From assembly GCA_015978205.1 (NCBI GenBank), contig JADWMM010000001.1, positions 79,465-143,464 of the forward strand: 64,000 nucleotides of DNA. Reading direction: 5' to 3'. Below, in pieces: positions 17,501-25,680 of this stretch. Made by a program: the position numbers and the translations under genes. The notes under the pieces are model-generated. The model ran no database searches, was not told the origin of the DNA, and was given only the letters and a program-made list of their open reading frames with translations. Positions within the stretch are counted from its first letter, which is position 1, and each line of letters begins with the position of its first letter. The DNA comes from Alkaliphilus sp. NP8 (GTDB lineage: Bacteria; Bacillota; Clostridia; Peptostreptococcales; Natronincolaceae).

Positions 17501-17698
17501 AGGTTTTGTAACTAGATTCTCTACTTCCTGTGGTCCTGCTCCTGAGTATGAAGTTGCTACTATTGCCACTGGTACTTCTATTTCTGGGAATAAATCTAAG
17601 GGTAATCTAGTTAATGAAATAGTTCCCAATAATACGATGATTAAAATCATCATCATTATTGTAACGGGTCTTTTAACAGCTAATTTTGATAAATTCAA
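14582..17698 (-). CDS. RND-family efflux pump permease (HAE1/SwrC-like)
   Basis: A 1038-residue resistance-nodulation-division transporter driven by the proton (or sodium) gradient. It shows the duplicated layout: TM1 at the N-terminus (VTIMMMILIIVLLGTISLTRL), a large extracytoplasmic porter loop, TM2-6 (IVLYIFLKNIRTTLIIATSI, GGLALAVGMLVDSAIVVLENI with the charged TM4 residues), a second loop and TM7-12 (GLIMLAGIVVNNGIVLIDYIN). Full family length. It begins with TTG 2 bases after the adaptor stop, behind GGGGTGAG, so translation is probably coupled. In Gram-positives the best-known relative is SwrC of Bacillus subtilis, which exports surfactin; the substrate here is unknown. Confidence 0.95.
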   Translation of the reverse strand: MNLSKLAVKRPVTIMMMILIIVLLGTISLTRLPLDLFPEIEVPVAIVATSYSGAGPQEVENLVTKPMEGSVSTVGNIDSIRSISSEGRSLVIAEFNMGTDMDFAALEMREKVDTIKGFLPNDADSPMVLKIDPNSMPIIQISLSTSGDLAELQSLAEETFSQRLERLEGVASVSVGGGFTKEIEIAVDTNSLSSYGLSINQLAQILNASNINLPGGQVENGESELSASVVGEFKTIDEIRNMPLTLPTGAVITLDDISSVELKNKEVSSISRTNGKDSINISLQKQSGSNTVQVANLINDELEALEVDYPDIEIDVVMDNSLIIKRSINTVVRNVVTGSIFAIIVLYIFLKNIRTTLIIATSIPISVIASFILLYFNGITLNMLTLGGLALAVGMLVDSAIVVLENIYRFRAEGYSKKESAIKGASEVGMAITASTLTTIAVFLPIVFVDGIVGIMFKDFALTVTLSLAASLLVSLTLIPMLSSKILRVESEEETVKKSKLGFLHKVFDSVIRKIEKVYKVLLTKSIERRKTTIFVAIVVFIVSMASLAGVGMEFIPSTDEGTISIGIDMPLGTRINKMDSIAQTIEDKITDIPEIDVIFSNVSSSGDVMMGGSSGTSGSLTVGLVELSERDRSTGQVAEEIRNLVKDTPGAEISVNPTSTTEMMTAGSPISISIKGSELDTLEEISNDVKEIIESVEGTREVKTGLSEAVPELEVLINKEMAANYGLTTAQIASSVRGNASGTTVAQFKDEGEEIDIVIRPSGNITDSLSNYEHMNITTPTGANIPLSQVADLSVVKGPLEITRENQEKVVTVTGQIVNRDLNSIVKDIDAKLQEYDMPEGYQYSIGGENEEMMDAFGQLALALVLAIILIYMVMASQFESLINPFIIMFTMPLAFSGGALGLFITGRKLGVTSFIGLIMLAGIVVNNGIVLIDYINTLRNEGKDRSEAIIIAGPVRLRPILMTTLTTILGLLPLAFGVGEGSELMSPMATVVIGGLLLSTVITLVFVPVIYTVFDDLSNSFKSKLKGKKKNTTLEA

Positions 17699-17700
17699 CT

Positions 17701-18924
17701 CTACTCACCCCTCACTACTTTGACTTTTGCTCCATCTTCTACATAATGTTGCCCTTCTACAATAACTTCTTCTTCTTCCTTAAGTCCTTCTTTTATTTCT
17801 ACATAATCTCCTGTATCAAGTCCTATAGTTACTTCTTTTTCAATTGCTTTACCATCTTCTACTACATAAACTACTTTTCTATCTTCCTTTTCTAAAACTG
17901 CACTTCCTGGTACTATAACTGCAGATTCTACTGTATCTAAACCTGCTTTTATTTCTCCATTCATTCCTGGTCTTATGTTTTTCTCGCTATTTTCTACATA
18001 AACCCTTACAGTGTAAAGCCCTGTTGCAGGGTTTACTGTTGGACTAACATAACTAATAGTACTAGTCATGTCTTCGTCAAGGGCTGCAGGTATACTTACC
18101 TTAACTTCTTGACCTTCGCTTAATTGATTTACTAAGTTTTCAACTACATTTACTTGTAAATATACTTTATCCATTTCAACCATCATTGCTGCTGGCTGTG
18201 TATTAGTTGCCATTTTACCTTCTTTAACATCTAATGCAGATATTATTCCAGTAATAGGAGCTGTTACTGTTGTATCATCTAAATTATCTTTTACTTGTTC
18301 ATAAGATATTTCTGCTTGTCTTAACTGATCTAAAGCCTGCTCATAAGATATTTCTGCCTGTTTTACCTGAGCTTCTACTGCCTTCAAATTATTTTCACTA
18401 GCAGCTAGTTCTGCTTGTTCTAATTGACTTTTAGACACTGCCCCTTCTTCGTATAGCTTTCTAGTTCTTTCTAAAGTTAACATAGCATTTTCTATTTGAT
18501 CTTTGTTTGTTTCATAATTAAGTTTTGCAGTTTTTAAACCGTTTTCTGCTTGGGCTACTCCTTTTTCTGCAAGGTCTACAGAGCTTGATGCTGCTTCAAC
18601 GCTTTTTAATATGGTATCTTGCTCTACAGAAAATAAAGGACTACCTTTTTGTACTACATCTCCAAGGGCAACATTTACATTTGTAACCGTTCCCATAACC
18701 TTTGGCATAACAGCTACTTCGTTGTTTGCAAAAGTTTTACCACTTATACTTATCTCATTTTCTATACTATCCTTACTAGCTTTTTCCACCGCTACTGGTG
18801 TATACTTTTCTTCCCCTGTCACTTCTGTTTCTGAACTTTTTACAGTACTGCAGCCTGAAGTTAACGCTATTACTCCTGCCAACATTACTATTAGTAACAT
18901 ACTAGCTTTAGATTTTCTGGTCAT
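17701..18924 (-). CDS. RND efflux adaptor lipoprotein (HlyD/MFP family)
   Basis: A 407-residue membrane-fusion protein. An N-terminal lipobox (IALTSGC, C25 from the chosen start) anchors it outside the membrane. It then shows the lipoyl half-motifs (VMGTVTNVNVALGDVVQKG and TVTAPITGIISALDVKEGK) flanking a long coiled-coil hairpin (about 110-210, with two near-identical EISYEQA-type units), a beta-barrel and a C-terminal membrane-proximal domain. The longest frame starts at 19023, but that runs through the promoter and operator; the ATG at 18924 has GGAGG 10 bases upstream. First gene of the adaptor-pump-TetR operon. Confidence 0.92.
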   Translation of the reverse strand: MTRKSKASMLLIVMLAGVIALTSGCSTVKSSETEVTGEEKYTPVAVEKASKDSIENEISISGKTFANNEVAVMPKVMGTVTNVNVALGDVVQKGSPLFSVEQDTILKSVEAASSSVDLAEKGVAQAENGLKTAKLNYETNKDQIENAMLTLERTRKLYEEGAVSKSQLEQAELAASENNLKAVEAQVKQAEISYEQALDQLRQAEISYEQVKDNLDDTTVTAPITGIISALDVKEGKMATNTQPAAMMVEMDKVYLQVNVVENLVNQLSEGQEVKVSIPAALDEDMTSTISYVSPTVNPATGLYTVRVYVENSEKNIRPGMNGEIKAGLDTVESAVIVPGSAVLEKEDRKVVYVVEDGKAIEKEVTIGLDTGDYVEIKEGLKEEEEVIVEGQHYVEDGAKVKVVRGE

Positions 18925-18979
18925 TTTTATCTTTTCCTCCTTATATACTTTACTAATATAAAAAACACACGTAATTACA

Positions 18980-18997
18980 GAACCGAACGGTCGGTCA
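18980..18997 (-). promoter_or_regulatory. Putative TetR-family operator of the RND operon
   Basis: Imperfect palindrome ACCGAACGGTCGGT (6 of 7 positions symmetric), lying 10-27 bases downstream of the -10 hexamer and overlapping the likely transcription start region. The form is typical of TetR/AcrR operators. Confidence 0.65.
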
Positions 18998-19006
18998 ATA
19001 AATTCT

Positions 19007-19035
19007 ATTATAGTATATAACATTTATAATTTCAA
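19007..19035 (-). promoter_or_regulatory. Predicted sigma-A promoter of the RND operon
   Basis: Minus-strand TTGAAA, exact 17-base spacer, TATAAT, directly upstream of the candidate TetR operator. Confidence 0.75.
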
Positions 19036-19077
19036 TAGTTATAAAAGATTTAAATAGATATTTTTTAGAAATAAATA

Positions 19078-19118
19078 AAAGTCCTATATAGTATACAAAC
19101 TATACTCTATAGGACTTC
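19078..19118 (-). terminator. Terminator after the ABC export operon
   Basis: Arms AAGTCCTATATAGTATA (19079-19095) and TATACTCTATAGGACTT (19101-19117) form a stem of about 16 base pairs with one mismatch and a 5-base loop. On the minus strand it is followed by a T-rich stretch, 38 bases after the adaptor gene ends. Confidence 0.75.
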
Positions 19119-19155
19119 TATATCCATCAAACTTTAAATATTTAATAAAAAATAC

Positions 19156-20382
19156 CTATTTTATGCTTACCCCCTCTTCTATATCTTCATCTGGAGATAA
19201 TATAACTATTTCTCCTTCTTCTAAGCCACTTAGTATTTCTACTTCTCTTTGGCTTTCTATTCCTGTTGTTACTTCTCGTAGTTCTGCTGTGCTATTTTGG
19301 TTTACAAATACATATTCTTTTTCTTCTATTGTAAATACTGCACTTTCTGGTATTATTAATGTACCTTCTTTGCTTTCTACTATTATTTTAATGTCTAGGT
19401 CGTAATCCGGTCTAAGGCTTGCTGGTGTATTTTCCATTTCTATATCTATTTTTATTCGCTTTTGCTCTACTCCTAAGTCTGATATTTTACTAAATGCTTT
19501 TGGATGTATTTTAATTACATTTCCTTTTAAATCTGTTATTCCTAAATCCTCATTAGATATATCAACTGCTGCACCTTCTATTATTTTTGCTATATCCCCT
19601 AATAATATATCACTTTCTATATACAATTTCTCTGTATTACCTATTTTCATTATGACTGTTCCTGGTTGAAGATAGCTTCCATTTTCTACAGTTTTAGTTA
19701 ATATTGTTCCGTCTGTGCTAGCTGTTATAGTATAATCTTTACTTAAATCTTGTAATCCTTCTTTTTGTATATTTATTTGTTTTAACTGAGCTTCGTATTG
19801 GTCTAAAACATTTTTTGACGCAGGTTCTTTCATAAGCTCTAAATCTAATTTAGCTTTTTCTAAATTTCTTCTTTGTGAATCTAGATTTCGCACAACTGTT
19901 TCGTACTCTTCATTGCTTATTGCTCCTGCATTGTATAACTCTTCACTTTTATTAACATCTTCTTCTGCATTTTCTATGCTCTTTTCCATATTCTCAATTT
20001 CTAACTCTAGTTTTCTTATAGCTTTTTCATTTGAAGGCTTTTTAGCTTCATTGTATTGAGCTAATACTGATAATCTTTGTGCTTCTAGTTCTTCTATTTG
20101 TCTAGAAACTTCATCTTCATCTAACTTAACTAGTGTGTCTCCTGCTTTAACCTTATCTCCTATATCTACTAAAACTTGTGAAACTTTTCCTGCTGCAGGA
20201 ACGTAAATATTCACCTCATTCTTTGACTTTACTACTCCTATTTCTTCTACATATTCTGCTATATTACCTTTTATTACTTCTTCGCTATTTACTTCTACTC
20301 CATTTTTTTGACTAGTCATATAAAATCCTACTGCTGCTATTATAGCTACAACAGCACCTATAACTATTATCTTCTTTTTCAT
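19156..20382 (-). CDS. ABC-type efflux adaptor (HlyD/MFP family)
   Basis: A 408-residue membrane-fusion protein with an N-terminal membrane anchor (IIVIGAVVAIIAAVGFYM) but no lipobox. It has a biotinyl-lipoyl half (AGKVSQVLVDIGDKVKAGDTLVKL, about 65-88), a coiled-coil hairpin (about 90-205), the second lipoyl half (DGTILTKTVENGSYLQPG) and beta-barrel/membrane-proximal domains. It is 18 bases after the FtsX-type permease gene, in the order regulator-ATPase-permease-adaptor. It should link the ABC transporter to the cell exterior or to a TolC-like partner such as the one at 24338-25612. Ends with TAG just before the terminator at 19078-19118. Confidence 0.9.
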   Translation of the reverse strand: MKKKIIVIGAVVAIIAAVGFYMTSQKNGVEVNSEEVIKGNIAEYVEEIGVVKSKNEVNIYVPAAGKVSQVLVDIGDKVKAGDTLVKLDEDEVSRQIEELEAQRLSVLAQYNEAKKPSNEKAIRKLELEIENMEKSIENAEEDVNKSEELYNAGAISNEEYETVVRNLDSQRRNLEKAKLDLELMKEPASKNVLDQYEAQLKQINIQKEGLQDLSKDYTITASTDGTILTKTVENGSYLQPGTVIMKIGNTEKLYIESDILLGDIAKIIEGAAVDISNEDLGITDLKGNVIKIHPKAFSKISDLGVEQKRIKIDIEMENTPASLRPDYDLDIKIIVESKEGTLIIPESAVFTIEEKEYVFVNQNSTAELREVTTGIESQREVEILSGLEEGEIVILSPDEDIEEGVSIK

Positions 20383-20400
20383 TCTATTTACACCCTCCCT

Positions 20401-22758
20401 CTAAGACGATCTATCCTTTAATGCTTCCATAAAATCTAAGTTATGAATTTTTCTAATTGTTGCAAGTTGTGCTATCAATACAAATATAACTGTTGCAATG
20501 GCTGTTATAATATAGCTACTTGGATTTAGAATAACTGGAATAGCAAATAGCTCTGTAGAAACTGAAGTTGCTATACCTACACACATTCCATAGCCTAAAG
20601 GCATTCCTAAAATTAATCCTAGTATTGTCATTACTCCATTTTCTCTAGTTACTAGTTTATATATTTCTCTTTTATCAAATCCTAGTACTCGTAAAGATGA
20701 AAATTCTCTTTTTCTTTCGCTAATACTTATAATAGTTACGTTATACACAATGGCAAAGCCTAAAATTCCACCGAATAGCATCATAATTCCCATAGAAGCT
20801 AGAATCATATCCATAAATTCTAAAATACTGTTTTTCATATCTTGTACAGATTGAATCTGTCTTATGTTTTTTACATCCTGCAATTTAGTTACTACTTCAT
20901 CATTCGAATTTAAAATAGCTCCTGTTATTATATCTTTTTCTCCTAATATTGAGTTCATCGTTTCTATATCTACATAAGCATTACTGCCTAAATACTGTTC
21001 TATTATTCCTTTTACTTTAATAGATGCATCATCTTTACCAGGTATATAGTTTTTTATTAATATTTCATCTCCTATATTCACACCTAAACTATCTGCTAGC
21101 ATTTGAGAAACTAATATACCATTTTTAGGTATTTCAACTCTATTTCCAGATGGAGTTTTAAAATTATATAACTTTGTATCTCTTTCTAAACCTACAACAC
21201 TAACTGCTTTTTTTCTCCATCCTCTTCTAAGCTCTAATCCTATTTCTACCTTTGGCTCTATATACTCTATGTCTATAGATTTAGATAACTCTACTAAGAC
21301 GTTATTATCCATAGGTTTAGCAAAATCTATATTATAGTCCATAGTTTGAAACTCACCATACTGTAAAGCAAATAAATTATCCCAAATATTAGTCATAAAT
21401 ACTGGTACCATAGTTATAGCATATGTTAAGGCAATACCTAGTACTAAAAAGAATGCTCTTTTTTTAGTTCTTAATATATTTCTAATTACCATTTTCCAAC
21501 TAAATGAAATTTTATTCCATATAAATTTAACTTTTTCTAACCAAATTCTGCCTCCTGCTTTAGGGACTTCTGGTCTCATAGAATCTGCTGGTAAAATTTT
21601 AATAACACTTTTAGCTCCCATTAATCCAGATATTATACAGAATAAGCTAGTTAATATAATTCCATAAACAAAGTAAATATAGTATACCTTCATTTTAAAT
21701 AATGGAATATTCATATACATAATGTATAGTTCAGTAAATAAACCAGAAAGAGGTATACTAAATATTATCCCGACAATAGAACCTACTAAGCCTATTAATA
21801 TGGAATGCTTTGTATAATGGCCTAGTATGTTAAAATTGCTATATCCTAAGGCCTTCATTACACCGATAGACATTCTATCGTTTTTAACTATTCTAGAGAG
21901 CATAATGTTTATAATTATTCCTGCAACTATTAAAAACATTAATGTAATAGAAGTAGCCATCTGATCCAATTGTTCTACTTCTTGCATCATTAGACTATGA
22001 CTTAACTGATTTTCTCTTTTTATAGTTCTTCTGACTCCGTATTCATCTAGCTCATCTTCTATTTCATCTACAATAGTGTCTATTTTGCTTATATGACTGT
22101 CTTTTATTTTAACCATTACTTCGTTATAACTACCTTGATACCCTAAAGTTGACTGAGCAAATTCTTCACTAACATATATAACTCCAAATTTTTCCGGTGC
22201 AGGTAATAGAGTCTGTTCGTTTTCCATTAAATATATATACTCTGGACTTCCTACTGCTCCTATTACGTTTAGATTGTACTCACTTCCACCTATATAGGGT
22301 GTTATAGTATCCTCTAGCTTCATTTCCCTAGCATCGAAAAATTGCTTAAGAACTACTGTTGAATTTGGATTGTTATTTAAGTTTTCTCCGTCTATTGTAA
22401 ATAAGCTATTAATTACATATTCTTCTTTAGGTATAGATACTATTCTTACATTTACTTTTTCGTTAGGATCTTCAACTCTTAGTGGCACATCTTCACTTAT
22501 TCTTCCTTGAGCTAATTCTACTCCATCAATACTATGAAGTTTATCTATACCGGCTTTAGGTATTCTAGATACTTCTACAAAAACATCTCCAAAGTTTGTA
22601 GCATTATAATACTGTGAAATTGAGTTATCAAGGTTATCAGCTACCATACTAAAGGAAACGTATATTGTAAGAGCTAAGATAATGGTAGCCGTAATGGAAA
22701 TAAACTGGCCTTTAGAATTTTTTATTAATCTTAATAGCCTTATATCTAATTTTCTCAT
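20401..22758 (-). CDS. FtsX/MacB-type ABC transporter permease (two FtsX modules)
   Basis: A permease of about 785 residues with two FtsX domains. TM1 near residue 20 is followed by a large extracytoplasmic region, then three helices (SITLMFLIVAGIIINIMLSR, SILIGLVGSIVGIIFSIPLSG, YGIILTSLFCIISGLMGA), a second N-terminal-type helix (LVLGIALTYAITMVPVFM), a second outer domain and three final helices. This is the eight- to ten-helix layout of LolC/YtrF-like or BceB-related exporters. A GTG at 22764 is possible, but the ATG at 22758 forms a TAATG overlap with the ATPase stop, the arrangement also used in the 30-32 kb ABC operon. Substrate unknown; a hydrophobic toxin, peptide or lipid is likely for this family. 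Confidence 0.9.
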   Translation of the reverse strand: MRKLDIRLLRLIKNSKGQFISITATIILALTIYVSFSMVADNLDNSISQYYNATNFGDVFVEVSRIPKAGIDKLHSIDGVELAQGRISEDVPLRVEDPNEKVNVRIVSIPKEEYVINSLFTIDGENLNNNPNSTVVLKQFFDAREMKLEDTITPYIGGSEYNLNVIGAVGSPEYIYLMENEQTLLPAPEKFGVIYVSEEFAQSTLGYQGSYNEVMVKIKDSHISKIDTIVDEIEDELDEYGVRRTIKRENQLSHSLMMQEVEQLDQMATSITLMFLIVAGIIINIMLSRIVKNDRMSIGVMKALGYSNFNILGHYTKHSILIGLVGSIVGIIFSIPLSGLFTELYIMYMNIPLFKMKVYYIYFVYGIILTSLFCIISGLMGAKSVIKILPADSMRPEVPKAGGRIWLEKVKFIWNKISFSWKMVIRNILRTKKRAFFLVLGIALTYAITMVPVFMTNIWDNLFALQYGEFQTMDYNIDFAKPMDNNVLVELSKSIDIEYIEPKVEIGLELRRGWRKKAVSVVGLERDTKLYNFKTPSGNRVEIPKNGILVSQMLADSLGVNIGDEILIKNYIPGKDDASIKVKGIIEQYLGSNAYVDIETMNSILGEKDIITGAILNSNDEVVTKLQDVKNIRQIQSVQDMKNSILEFMDMILASMGIMMLFGGILGFAIVYNVTIISISERKREFSSLRVLGFDKREIYKLVTRENGVMTILGLILGMPLGYGMCVGIATSVSTELFAIPVILNPSSYIITAIATVIFVLIAQLATIRKIHNLDFMEALKDRSS

Positions 22759-23471
22759 TACCACTCAATCCTTTCAGGGCTGATCGGATTTTTATTAACC
22801 TTAGTTTCTATAATTTCCCCACTTCGCATTTTAATAACCCTGTCTGCAATATCTCCTATAGGCATATTGTGAGTAATAATAACTACTGTTTTATTGTATT
22901 TTTCATTTATATCCTTAAGAAGCTTTAATATCTTTATCCCTGTTTCAAAGTCTAAAGCTCCTGTAGGCTCATCGCAAAGAAGTAATGCTGGGTTTTTGGC
23001 AACTGCTCTCGCAATAGCAACACGTTGCTGCTCACCACCACTCATTTGGGCTGGAAAGTGATCCTTTCTAGATCCTAAATCTACTGAATCTAATATATCG
23101 TCTACATTTAAAGCGTCTTTACAAATCTCTGTAGCTAGTTCTACGTTTTCTCTTGCAGTTAAATTTGCCATTAGGTTATAGAATTGAAATACAAATCCAA
23201 TTTTTTCCCTACGATAAGCAGTTAGTTTTCTTTCGTTATAATTTGTAATATCCTCTCCATCCATAAAAACTTTACCTTCTGTTGGCAAATCCATTCCACC
23301 AAGATTATTTAAGAGTGTACTTTTACCAGATCCACTAGGCCCTAATATTACTAAAAATTCTCCTTTGTATATATCAAGATTTATGTTTTTTGCAGCTGTT
23401 ACTGTTACTTCTCCCATTTCATAAATTTTACTAAGGCTTTCTACTTTCATTAAAATATTGTTATCCATCAT
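22758..23471 (-). CDS. ABC transporter ATPase (MacB/LolD family)
   Basis: A 237-residue nucleotide-binding protein with Walker A ([16 protein letters not shown], about 43-58), Q-loop (VFQFYNL), the ABC signature ([15 protein letters not shown]), Walker B ([12 protein letters not shown]) and the H-loop histidine (ITHN). It belongs to the o228/MacB-type subgroup that powers FtsX-fold exporters by mechanotransmission. It overlaps the TetR gene by 4 bases (ATGA) and the permease by the TAATG junction, so regulator, ATPase and permease are translationally coupled. Confidence 0.95.
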   Translation of the reverse strand: MMDNNILMKVESLSKIYEMGEVTVTAAKNINLDIYKGEFLVILGPSGSGKSTLLNNLGGMDLPTEGKVFMDGEDITNYNERKLTAYRREKIGFVFQFYNLMANLTARENVELATEICKDALNVDDILDSVDLGSRKDHFPAQMSGGEQQRVAIARAVAKNPALLLCDEPTGALDFETGIKILKLLKDINEKYNKTVVIITHNMPIGDIADRVIKMRSGEIIETKVNKNPISPERIEW

Positions 23472-24058
23472 TTCACCTCTTTGCCGCCTAAAAGGCCATA
23501 TTTTAGAAAGTCATAAAACTTTTCTACAAAACTATCTATTTCCTCCTTACCTTTTATTTCTTCAAAATATCCACTTCCTATACCCTCAATCAATACAATT
23601 AGTATATTAGCTATAAAAGCTTCATCTACTTTTCTAATGTCTCCTCTTTCTATACCACTTTTTATAATATCCTCAAATATAGCTTTACTCATAATCTTTT
23701 TTTGTTCCATTATTTTATTGGAAATTTTAGGATCATTTATAATATCTTTATAAAAAGCTAAAGAATACTTTTGAGAATATTCTCTGTTAAAAGTTAGCAT
23801 AGTATTTATTTTTTCTACCGTTTCATCCACCTTATTTATTTCATTTTTTAAATATTCATATGTTTTATCTATAACAGCTTGTAAAACAGTTAAAACCAGC
23901 TCCTCTTTAGAGGAAAAATATTTGTATATCGTCATTTTACTTATTCCTGCCGCTTCTGCTATTTGGTCCATAGAAACTGCTTTATATCCAAGTTGAATAA
24001 ATAGCTCCTCAGATTTTTCCATTAGCCTATTATATTTTATTTCACTTTGAGTTAGCAT
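23468..24058 (-). CDS. TetR-family regulator of the ABC export operon
   Basis: A 196-residue TetR-type protein with a clear N-terminal helix-turn-helix (EELFIQLGYKAVSMDQIAEAAGISKMTIYKYFSSKEELV, about 16-54). The C-terminal bundle ends in a hydrophobic helix (FYDFLKYGLLGG). It is the first gene of the TetR-ATPase-permease-adaptor operon and probably autoregulates it through the 12-bp inverted repeat at 24148-24176, which sits at the expected start of transcription. The ATG has AAAGGAGG upstream. Inducer unknown. Confidence 0.9.
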   Translation of the reverse strand: MLTQSEIKYNRLMEKSEELFIQLGYKAVSMDQIAEAAGISKMTIYKYFSSKEELVLTVLQAVIDKTYEYLKNEINKVDETVEKINTMLTFNREYSQKYSLAFYKDIINDPKISNKIMEQKKIMSKAIFEDIIKSGIERGDIRKVDEAFIANILIVLIEGIGSGYFEEIKGKEEIDSFVEKFYDFLKYGLLGGKEVK

Positions 24059-24147
24059 AACTTTCCTCCTTTATTACATATATCTGCTTTATATATTTAA
24101 TAAAAAATACACACAACTACAGTTTCGCCCATGGGGCTAAAAAATTG

Positions 24148-24176
24148 TACTATTATACTTCAATAGTATAATAGTA
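24148..24176. promoter_or_regulatory. Perfect 12-bp inverted repeat, putative TetR operator
   Basis: Arms TACTATTATACT (24148-24159) and AGTATAATAGTA (24165-24176) are perfect complements separated by TCAAT. The repeat starts at the promoter -10 element and covers the predicted start site, so a bound repressor would block initiation. It has no adjacent T-run and so is not a convincing terminator. Confidence 0.65.
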
Positions 24177-24204
24177 TTGTATTACTGAAAAAATATTCTG
24201 TCAA
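24176..24204 (-). promoter_or_regulatory. Predicted sigma-A promoter of the TetR/ABC operon
   Basis: Minus-strand consensus TTGACA, exact 17-base spacer, TACAAT. It lies just after the TolC-gene terminator, so the operon is an independent transcription unit. The leader to the ATG at 24058 is about 110 bases. Confidence 0.78.
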
Positions 24205-24210
24205 TAGTTT

Positions 24211-24262
24211 TAAAAAAATAGAGATACTAAGATTTAAATTGTTTTCATCTTAGTATCTCTAT
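24211..24262 (-). terminator. Terminator after the TolC-like gene
   Basis: Sixteen-base-pair perfect stem (ATAGAGATACTAAGAT / ATCTTAGTATCTCTAT) followed on the minus strand by seven T. A second shorter hairpin with AGAGATA/TATCTCT arms lies at 24281-24305, so termination may be backed up. Confidence 0.85.
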
Positions 24263-24337
24263 TACACTTTTTTTAAAATCAGAGATATGTAGAATTGTAT
24301 CTCTCTTTTATTTAGTACCTAAAGTTTTTATTTATAT

Positions 24338-25612
24338 TTACATCCCACCAATTTGATTTTTACCAAGTCCAATACTGTACTCGTAATCTAGTAATGCCAT
24401 ATTAAATGCATGAATTTGACTAGTTAATTCTTTTTTAGCATTCATTAAGTTAATGTTAGCTTCCATTACTTTTGTAGATGTACCTTGACCTAGTTCAAAG
24501 CTTACTTCTGCTAATTGAGCCATTTTCTCTGCTACTTCAACACTTTTTTGTAGTGTTTCTATTTGTTTTTCAGACGTTAATAAGTTTGAATACGCAGATC
24601 TAACTCCCATTTCTACTCCATTTTCTGCTGTTTCTAAGGTTTTTTCTGCTTTTGCAATTTCTGCCTCTTGCTCTTTATATTTAAATGTAATATCAGGATA
24701 CCTAACCTTTATAGCTTGTAATGTTAATTCCGCTAGTTCATAGCTTTCCTGCGCTACCTTGACCATGGCGCTATTTTCTAAAGCAGATTCTATAGATTTT
24801 TCTAAATCGATAGATTCATATTCTTTATATTCAATGGTATCTGTTAAGTTTACCTTTGTATCGAATGATAAACCTAATGTATTTTGAAAGTTCATTAACT
24901 GCATATCGTAACCTACCTTGGTAGCATCGTATACGGTTTGAGCCTGAGATAATGCCATTTCAAGACCTAATAGCTCCTGTTCTGAAATAGTCCCTAACTC
25001 ATGCATTAACTTTCCATCTTTGTGTTGTTTTTGAGATAAAGCAAGATTTTCTTCTGCTATCTCTAGCTCTTTTTCCATTTGAGATAAATCGAAATATGCT
25101 TTTTCAACATTGTATCTGATTTCGTTTTCTTTTATTTCTTTGTTCCATTTGGCTATTTGATATGCAAGTTTAACTTGTCTTTTAGAAGCTCCGTTATCTA
25201 ATAATTCTTTATTGACGTTATAATCTGGTGTAACTTCATACGTTCTAGGGCCTGAAATAGAACTCATTAAGTCAAATGCTTTTTCACTGTCTCTTAAAGC
25301 TTTTCTATTTTGATCATAAGAAACTTCAGATTTCTGTAGCTCTATTTCTTGTATTGCAATGTCCTTATTGTTTTCAAATGCATATTCTATTGCAGCATCT
25401 AAGCTTAATGTTAAAATTTCTTCTTCCTCAACCGTTTCAGTTTCTTCGTTGTTATTAACTTTTTCAGATTCACTACTTGATTCTTCACTTACTACTTCTA
25501 TATTGGTATCATTTTCTACATTACTTTGTTCTGCAATAGATACAACAGAACTACTACTTACTGCTGTTAAAGTGATTAATGTACCCATTGCAATAGCTTT
25601 TTTAAATTTCAT
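24338..25612 (-). CDS. TolC-family outer-channel-like protein
   Basis: A 424-residue secreted protein with an N-terminal signal sequence (AIAMGTLITLTAVSSSSVVS), an acidic linker (about 30-65) and two TolC/OEP repeats dominated by long amphipathic helices (for example IEIQKSEV-like segments near 80, YFDLSQMEKELEIAEENLAL and its second-half counterpart YSNLLTSEKQIETLQKSVEVA). In diderms such proteins trimerise to form the outer-membrane exit duct for RND and ABC pumps. Here it is flanked by both an RND and an ABC operon in an apparently Gram-positive genome. TolC-domain proteins do occur in some Clostridia, but their role without an outer membrane is unclear. The ATG has AGGAGG upstream; no terminator separates it from the chemoreceptor gene. 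Confidence 0.85.
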   Translation of the reverse strand: MKFKKAIAMGTLITLTAVSSSSVVSIAEQSNVENDTNIEVVSEESSSESEKVNNNEETETVEEEEILTLSLDAAIEYAFENNKDIAIQEIELQKSEVSYDQNRKALRDSEKAFDLMSSISGPRTYEVTPDYNVNKELLDNGASKRQVKLAYQIAKWNKEIKENEIRYNVEKAYFDLSQMEKELEIAEENLALSQKQHKDGKLMHELGTISEQELLGLEMALSQAQTVYDATKVGYDMQLMNFQNTLGLSFDTKVNLTDTIEYKEYESIDLEKSIESALENSAMVKVAQESYELAELTLQAIKVRYPDITFKYKEQEAEIAKAEKTLETAENGVEMGVRSAYSNLLTSEKQIETLQKSVEVAEKMAQLAEVSFELGQGTSTKVMEANINLMNAKKELTSQIHAFNMALLDYEYSIGLGKNQIGGM

Positions 25613-25680
25613 ATTAATCCTCCTAATTTTATTTAATTATTTGTATTATATTTTATTATATACCTTAGAGGATTTATTTT

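Noticed and set aside
18925..19023. Upstream start of the RND adaptor (ATG at 19023)
   Set aside because: The extra 33 codons run through the predicted -10 element and TetR operator, and a better ribosome site precedes the ATG at 18924.
24127..24137. GCCC-ATG-GGGC palindrome in the TetR/ABC leader as a second operator
   Set aside because: Only four base pairs per arm and far from the promoter; may be chance.
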